Assembly: GCA_947462495.1 (NCBI GenBank)
Contig: CANHOY010000017.1
Span: 1 to 15,489 of the forward strand
DNA length: 15,489 bases
DNA from: Bacteroidota bacterium
Lineage (GTDB): Bacteria; Bacteroidota; Bacteroidia; Chitinophagales; Chitinophagaceae
Direction: 5' to 3'
The translations under genes and the position numbers were made by a program. The number at the start of each line of letters is the position of its first letter. The first letter of the stretch is position 1. Of the stretch, positions 11,772-15,489 are shown piece by piece. Below the pieces are notes generated by a model. The model saw only the letters and a list, made by a program, of their open reading frames with translations, ran no database searches and was not told the DNA's origin.

Positions 11772-14700
11772 ATGAATAACAAGTACCCCGAATTAAATGG
11801 ACTAAATCTTCCCGCTATTGAGGCAGAGATTTTAGCTGCCTGGAAATCAGAGCAAGCCTTTGAGCAATCTGTGACTTTAAGAGAAGGTCAAAAGCCTTTT
11901 GTATTTTATGAAGGGCCTCCAAGTGCCAATGGAATGCCTGGCATACATCATGTTATTTCAAGAACTTTAAAAGACATGATGTGTAGATATAAAACGATGC
12001 AGGGCTTTCAAGTAAAAAGAAAAGGGGGATGGGATACACATGGTTTGCCAGTTGAATTGGGTGTAGAAAAAGAATTGGGGATTACCAAGGAAGATATTGG
12101 AAAAAAAATTAGTGTAGAAGAGTACAATAAAAAATGTAGAGAAGCGGTCTTACGTTATAAAAAAGAGTGGGATGATATTACCAATAAAATGGGTTATTGG
12201 GTTGACTTAAATAATCCCTACATCACTTTTGAAAATAATTATATAGAAACCCTTTGGTGGATATTAAGTACACTATATAAAAAAGGGTATTTGTATCAAA
12301 GTGTAAGTATACAACCCTATTCACCTGCAGCAGGTACGGGATTAAGTTCTCATGAACTAAATCAGCCAGGAACCTATAAAGATGTAAAAGATACTTCGGC
12401 GGTAGCGATGTTTAAAGCATTGAAAAATTCAGATAGCCAATTTTTATTTGATTCGGTGAAAGGGGCTACTGTACCATCGGAGGAAGTATTTTATATGGCA
12501 TGGACCACTACTCCATGGACTTTGCCTTCCAATTTAGGATTAACTGTAGGGCCTAATATTGAATATGTTTTAGTGGCCACTTACAATCCTTATACAGCCA
12601 TTCCAGTAAATGTTTTGTTGGCGAAAGCCTTGGTAGGAAAATATTTTAAAGAAGAAGGATTAAACTTAGAAAGTTTTGCAGAAGGAGATAAAATAGTTCC
12701 ATGGAAAATAATTGCTACTTGCAAAGGAAGCCAATTGAATGGATTGCGTTACGAGCAGTTAATGCCCTTTGAAGCTAATGATCCAAGTACTTTTGAGGGA
12801 GATCCTTTTAAAATTGTATTGGGTGATTTTGTAACTACCGAAGATGGAACGGGAATTGTACATACTTCTCCAGCTTTTGGTGCAGACGATTATAAGGTAG
12901 GACAAAAAAATAATTTAGGCATCATCACATTGGTAGATAGAGAAGGAAAATTTGTAGAAGGGGTAGGTGAATTTAGCGGCCGCTATGTAAAAAATTACAA
13001 AGATGAAAAAGAATATCAAGATGTGAACGTAGATATTTCTGTGAAGTTGAAAAAAGAAAATCGTGCGTTTAAAGTAGAGAAGTATGAGCATAACTATCCG
13101 CATTGTTGGAGAACGGATAAGCCCATTTTATACTATCCATTAGATGCTTGGTTTATTAAAACTACTGCAGTTAAAGACAGGATGGTGGAGTTAAATAAGA
13201 CCATCAATTGGAAGCCGAAAAGCACTGGCGAAGGGCGTTTTGGAAATTGGCTAGAGAATATGGTAGATTGGAATTTATCTCGAAGCCGTTATTGGGGTAC
13301 ACCACTTCCTATTTGGAGAACAGAGGATGGCACCGAAGAAATTTGCATTGGATCGATAGATGAATTAACTAAAGCCTATACAGCTGCTAAAGAGAAAGGA
13401 TTAAATAAGGAAGTTAATTTAAAAATAATTGATGGTAAGTTAGACGTTGATTTACACAAACCATTTGTAGACCAGATAGAAATTTTAAGTGCAACAGGTC
13501 AACCTATGAAACGTGTTTCAGATTTAGTAGACGTTTGGTTTGATTCGGGTGCAATGCCTTATGCGCAATGGCATTATCCTTTTGAGAATAAAGATTTTAT
13601 TGATAAAGGACAAGCTTTCCCAGCGGACTTTATTTGCGAGGGGGTGGATCAAACTCGTGGTTGGTTTTATACATTGCATACTTTGGGTGTATTGCTATTT
13701 GACAGCGTGGCTTATAAGGCGGTGATGAGTAATGGGTTGGTATTAGATAAGAATGGCAATAAAATGAGTAAGCGATTGGGTAATGTGGTGAATCCATTCG
13801 AGACCATTGAAAAATATGGAGCGGATGCGACACGCTGGTATTTAGTAACGAACGCTTCTCCATGGGATAATTTAAAATTTGATTTAGCAGGCATACAAGA
13901 AGTACAAAGAAAGTTTTTTGGCACTTTATATAATACTTATCAATTTTTTGTGTTGTATGCCAATGTAGATAATTTTCATTTTGAACAAGCGCCTATTCCT
14001 TTAAAGGATAGACCCGAGATAGATCGTTGGATTATTTCTTCACTTAATACATTAATTCAAACGGTGACCAACGCCATGGACGATTTTGAGCCTACCACGG
14101 CAGGTCGTGCGATTGAAACTTTTGTAGATGAGCATTTAAGTAATTGGTATGTGCGTTTGTGTCGTAGACGTTTTTGGAAAGGCACGTATACCGAAGATAA
14201 AATTGCAGCTTATCAAACTTTGTATGAATGTATAGAAACCATTACTAGGTTAATGGCACCGATTGCTCCTTTTTTCTGTGATCAAATATTTAGAAATTTA
14301 AATAGCATCACCAAAAAACATAAAGTAAGTTCTATACATCATGTAGATTTTCCTAAAGCAGATAGTACTAAAATAGAGGCAGCATTAGAAACAAGAATGC
14401 AAATGGCACAAGACATCTGTTCTTTGGTTTTATCAATACGAAAAAAGGTAAACATCAAAGTTCGTCAGCCATTACAAAAAATATTAATACCTGTTTTAGA
14501 CCCTGCTATGAAAAAAGCCATTGAGCAAATGGAGGAATTAATTTTAGCAGAAGTAAACGTTAAAGAAATAAATTATATCACCGATACAGAAGGGGTGATC
14601 AGTAAAAAGGTAAAAGCGAATTTTAAGATTTTGGGTGCGAAATTGGGAACCAAGATGAAACAGGCTTCAGCACTTATTGCTAATTTGACCCAGGCTCAAA

Positions 14701-15125
14701 TAAGCAGCTTAGAAAAAGACGGGTCATTGCCATTAGTGTTGGAGGGAGAGACTATTCAATTGCTAATCAACGAAGTAGATATTATAGCTGAAGACATTCC
14801 GGGATGGAGTGTTGCGGTTAAAAACGCACTTACCCTGGCCTTGGATATCACCATTAGTCCTGAATTATTAATGGAAGGGAACGCACGGGAGCTGGTCAAT
14901 AGGGTCCAAAACATCAGAAAAGACAGTAATTTTGACTTAACGGACAAGATTTTGCTTGAAATTGAGGATAATACAGAGTTGAAGGGTTCCATTATTCAAT
15001 TTTCAGACTATATTTGCCGCGAAATTCTCGCGCACCAAATAGACTGGGTTCCTTCCATCAAAGAGGGAGTTCTTGTGGAGATAAATGAGCATCAATTACG
15101 AATTTCAGTTAGACAAAAAGGATAA
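11772..15125 (+). CDS. ileS: Isoleucyl-tRNA synthetase, type 2, with GxHH signature
   Basis: This 1117-residue class I synthetase charges tRNA-Ile with isoleucine and edits misactivated valine. It is of the eukaryote-like type 2 form (IleS2), longer than E. coli IleS and without a C-terminal zinc finger. In the Rossmann core, the segment PPSANGMPGIHH (49-60) aligns with PPYANGSIHIGH of E. coli, so the HxGH signature reads G57-I58-H59-H60. GWDTHGLPVE follows. The CP1 editing domain contains TTTPWTLPSN (around 245) and GTGIVHTSPAFGADDY (around 360-375) with its conserved Asp. NGNKMSKRLGN carries the second signature, KMSKR at 664-668. The anticodon-binding domain begins around 740, and an extended tail follows. 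A promoter-like box precedes the gene, and a Lys-rich gene starts two bases after its stop. Confidence 0.96.
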   Translation: MNNKYPELNGLNLPAIEAEILAAWKSEQAFEQSVTLREGQKPFVFYEGPPSANGMPGIHHVISRTLKDMMCRYKTMQGFQVKRKGGWDTHGLPVELGVEKELGITKEDIGKKISVEEYNKKCREAVLRYKKEWDDITNKMGYWVDLNNPYITFENNYIETLWWILSTLYKKGYLYQSVSIQPYSPAAGTGLSSHELNQPGTYKDVKDTSAVAMFKALKNSDSQFLFDSVKGATVPSEEVFYMAWTTTPWTLPSNLGLTVGPNIEYVLVATYNPYTAIPVNVLLAKALVGKYFKEEGLNLESFAEGDKIVPWKIIATCKGSQLNGLRYEQLMPFEANDPSTFEGDPFKIVLGDFVTTEDGTGIVHTSPAFGADDYKVGQKNNLGIITLVDREGKFVEGVGEFSGRYVKNYKDEKEYQDVNVDISVKLKKENRAFKVEKYEHNYPHCWRTDKPILYYPLDAWFIKTTAVKDRMVELNKTINWKPKSTGEGRFGNWLENMVDWNLSRSRYWGTPLPIWRTEDGTEEICIGSIDELTKAYTAAKEKGLNKEVNLKIIDGKLDVDLHKPFVDQIEILSATGQPMKRVSDLVDVWFDSGAMPYAQWHYPFENKDFIDKGQAFPADFICEGVDQTRGWFYTLHTLGVLLFDSVAYKAVMSNGLVLDKNGNKMSKRLGNVVNPFETIEKYGADATRWYLVTNASPWDNLKFDLAGIQEVQRKFFGTLYNTYQFFVLYANVDNFHFEQAPIPLKDRPEIDRWIISSLNTLIQTVTNAMDDFEPTTAGRAIETFVDEHLSNWYVRLCRRRFWKGTYTEDKIAAYQTLYECIETITRLMAPIAPFFCDQIFRNLNSITKKHKVSSIHHVDFPKADSTKIEAALETRMQMAQDICSLVLSIRKKVNIKVRQPLQKILIPVLDPAMKKAIEQMEELILAEVNVKEINYITDTEGVISKKVKANFKILGAKLGTKMKQASALIANLTQAQISSLEKDGSLPLVLEGETIQLLINEVDIIAEDIPGWSVAVKNALTLALDITISPELLMEGNARELVNRVQNIRKDSNFDLTDKILLEIEDNTELKGSIIQFSDYICREILAHQIDWVPSIKEGVLVEINEHQLRISVRQKG

Positions 15126-15127
15126 AT

Positions 15128-15489
15128 ATGGCTACAAAAAAACCAGCTCCCAAAAAGGCAGCTCCTAAAAAAGCAGCACCTGTTAAGAAGGCAGCTCCTA
15201 AAAAAGCAGCGCCTGCAAAAAAAGTAGCACCTGCTAAGAAGGTGGCTCCTAAAAAAGCAGCTCCTGCAAAAAAAGCAGTACCTGTTAAGAAGGTCGCTCC
15301 TAAAAAAGCAGCGCCTGCAAAAAAAGCAGTACCTGTTAAGAAGGTGGCTCCTAAAAAAGTAGCACCTGTAAAAAAAGTCGTTCCCAAAAAAGTGGCACCT
15401 GTTAAAAAAGCGGTACCTGTTAAAACACCTCTAAAAAAAGCCACTCCTATTAAAGCCCCTTTAAAAAATGCAATTCCTGTAAAAGGAAA
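15128..15489 (+). CDS. Lys/Ala/Pro repeat protein, 5' part; possibly the tail of a DksA/TraR-type protein
   Basis: An open frame starts with ATG two bases after the ileS stop and runs without a stop to the window edge, so only the first 120 residues are seen. The translation is almost entirely Lys, Ala, Pro and Val, built from KKAAP/KKVAP units, with no acidic, aromatic or sulfur residues after Met1. It is therefore very basic and probably disordered, resembling histone H1-like tails that bind nucleic acid. In Bacteroidota, the gene next to ileS is often a DksA/TraR-type zinc-finger protein, and in Chitinophagaceae I recall such proteins with PAKK-rich N-terminal tails; that is my leading guess, but the diagnostic C4 zinc finger would lie outside the window. 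A free histone-like protein is the alternative. The near-zero spacing suggests translation coupled to ileS. Confidence 0.8.
   Translation, partial: MATKKPAPKKAAPKKAAPVKKAAPKKAAPAKKVAPAKKVAPKKAAPAKKAVPVKKVAPKKAAPAKKAVPVKKVAPKKVAPVKKVVPKKVAPVKKAVPVKTPLKKATPIKAPLKNAIPVKG
15191..15379 (+). repeat. 51-bp in-frame tandem repeats (17 residues)
   Basis: Three consecutive 51-bp units are seen at 15191-15241, 15242-15292 and 15293-15343, followed by a decaying partial copy to about 15379. The second and third differ at only two positions. Each encodes (A/V)AP-KKAAP-AKK-(A/V)(V/A)P-(V/A)KK. A related 48-bp unit precedes them (15143-15190). The length is a multiple of three, so unit gain or loss would keep the frame. 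Confidence 0.9.

Noticed and set aside
12915..13924. Several minus-strand and alternate-frame ORFs within ileS
   Set aside because: All lie inside conserved ileS coding sequence, are short, and have compositions expected of shadow frames.
15143..15379. Regular repeats considered as a CRISPR array
   Set aside because: Units are contiguous with no unique spacers, keep the reading frame and encode a low-complexity protein. No cas genes are nearby.
15109..15444. Minus-strand open frame rich in Gly, Ala, Phe, Leu and Thr
   Set aside because: It is the antisense of the KKAAP repeat and of the end of ileS; the regular composition comes from the repeated codons. The plus-strand frame abuts ileS and has the more sensible start.
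1..15489. tRNA, rRNA, insertion sequence or phage genes
   Set aside because: No cloverleaf, rRNA-like stretch, transposase, integrase or terminal repeats were seen; gene content is housekeeping throughout.

Overview
This A+T-rich window looks like chromosomal core DNA of a member of the Bacteroidota, most likely the Chitinophagaceae or a close relative. Four things point there: a fused MurF-alanine racemase, gliding-type GldF/GldG transporter parts, a long eukaryote-like (type 2) isoleucyl-tRNA synthetase, and repeated matches to the Bacteroidota -7 promoter element TAnnTTTG just upstream of genes. I see no mobile element, CRISPR array, rRNA or tRNA gene, and no stretch of 300 bases lacks a gene.

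Layout. Positions 80-2416 hold acpP, fabF and rnc, a cluster conserved in many bacteria; a strong hairpin terminator lies between acpP and fabF. A methylmalonyl-CoA epimerase gene (2422-2823, minus) converges on rnc with a 5-base gap and diverges from the next block. Positions 2934-5018 encode an iron-sulfur assembly operon, iscS-iscU-iscA, closed by a clear terminator at 5056-5085. A single large gene at 5099-7540 fuses the GldF permease to the GldG auxiliary protein. It is followed by terC (7565-8533), the murF-alr fusion (8542-10992), lspA (11022-11675), ileS (11772-15125), and the 5' end of a Lys/Ala/Pro repeat gene (15128 to beyond the window).

How the genes work together. acpP and fabF supply fatty-acid elongation and rnc processes RNA. 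The isc genes mobilise cysteine sulfur, scaffold Fe-S clusters and transfer them. murF-alr makes D-alanine and attaches D-Ala-D-Ala to the peptidoglycan precursor, while lspA matures lipoproteins, so that stretch serves the envelope. ileS charges tRNA-Ile.

The points most worth a second look are: the class I signature of IleS, which reads G-I-H-H instead of H-x-G-H, a swap linked to extreme mupirocin resistance in some type 2 enzymes; the GldF-GldG fusion; promoter boxes placed so close to the gldFG and terC start codons that both mRNAs may be leaderless; the lysine-rich 51-bp tandem repeat gene at the right edge; and two essential genes (rnc, murF-alr) that appear to start with TTG. I did not find a clearly unknown multi-gene system; most of the window is ordinary housekeeping DNA with these local oddities.
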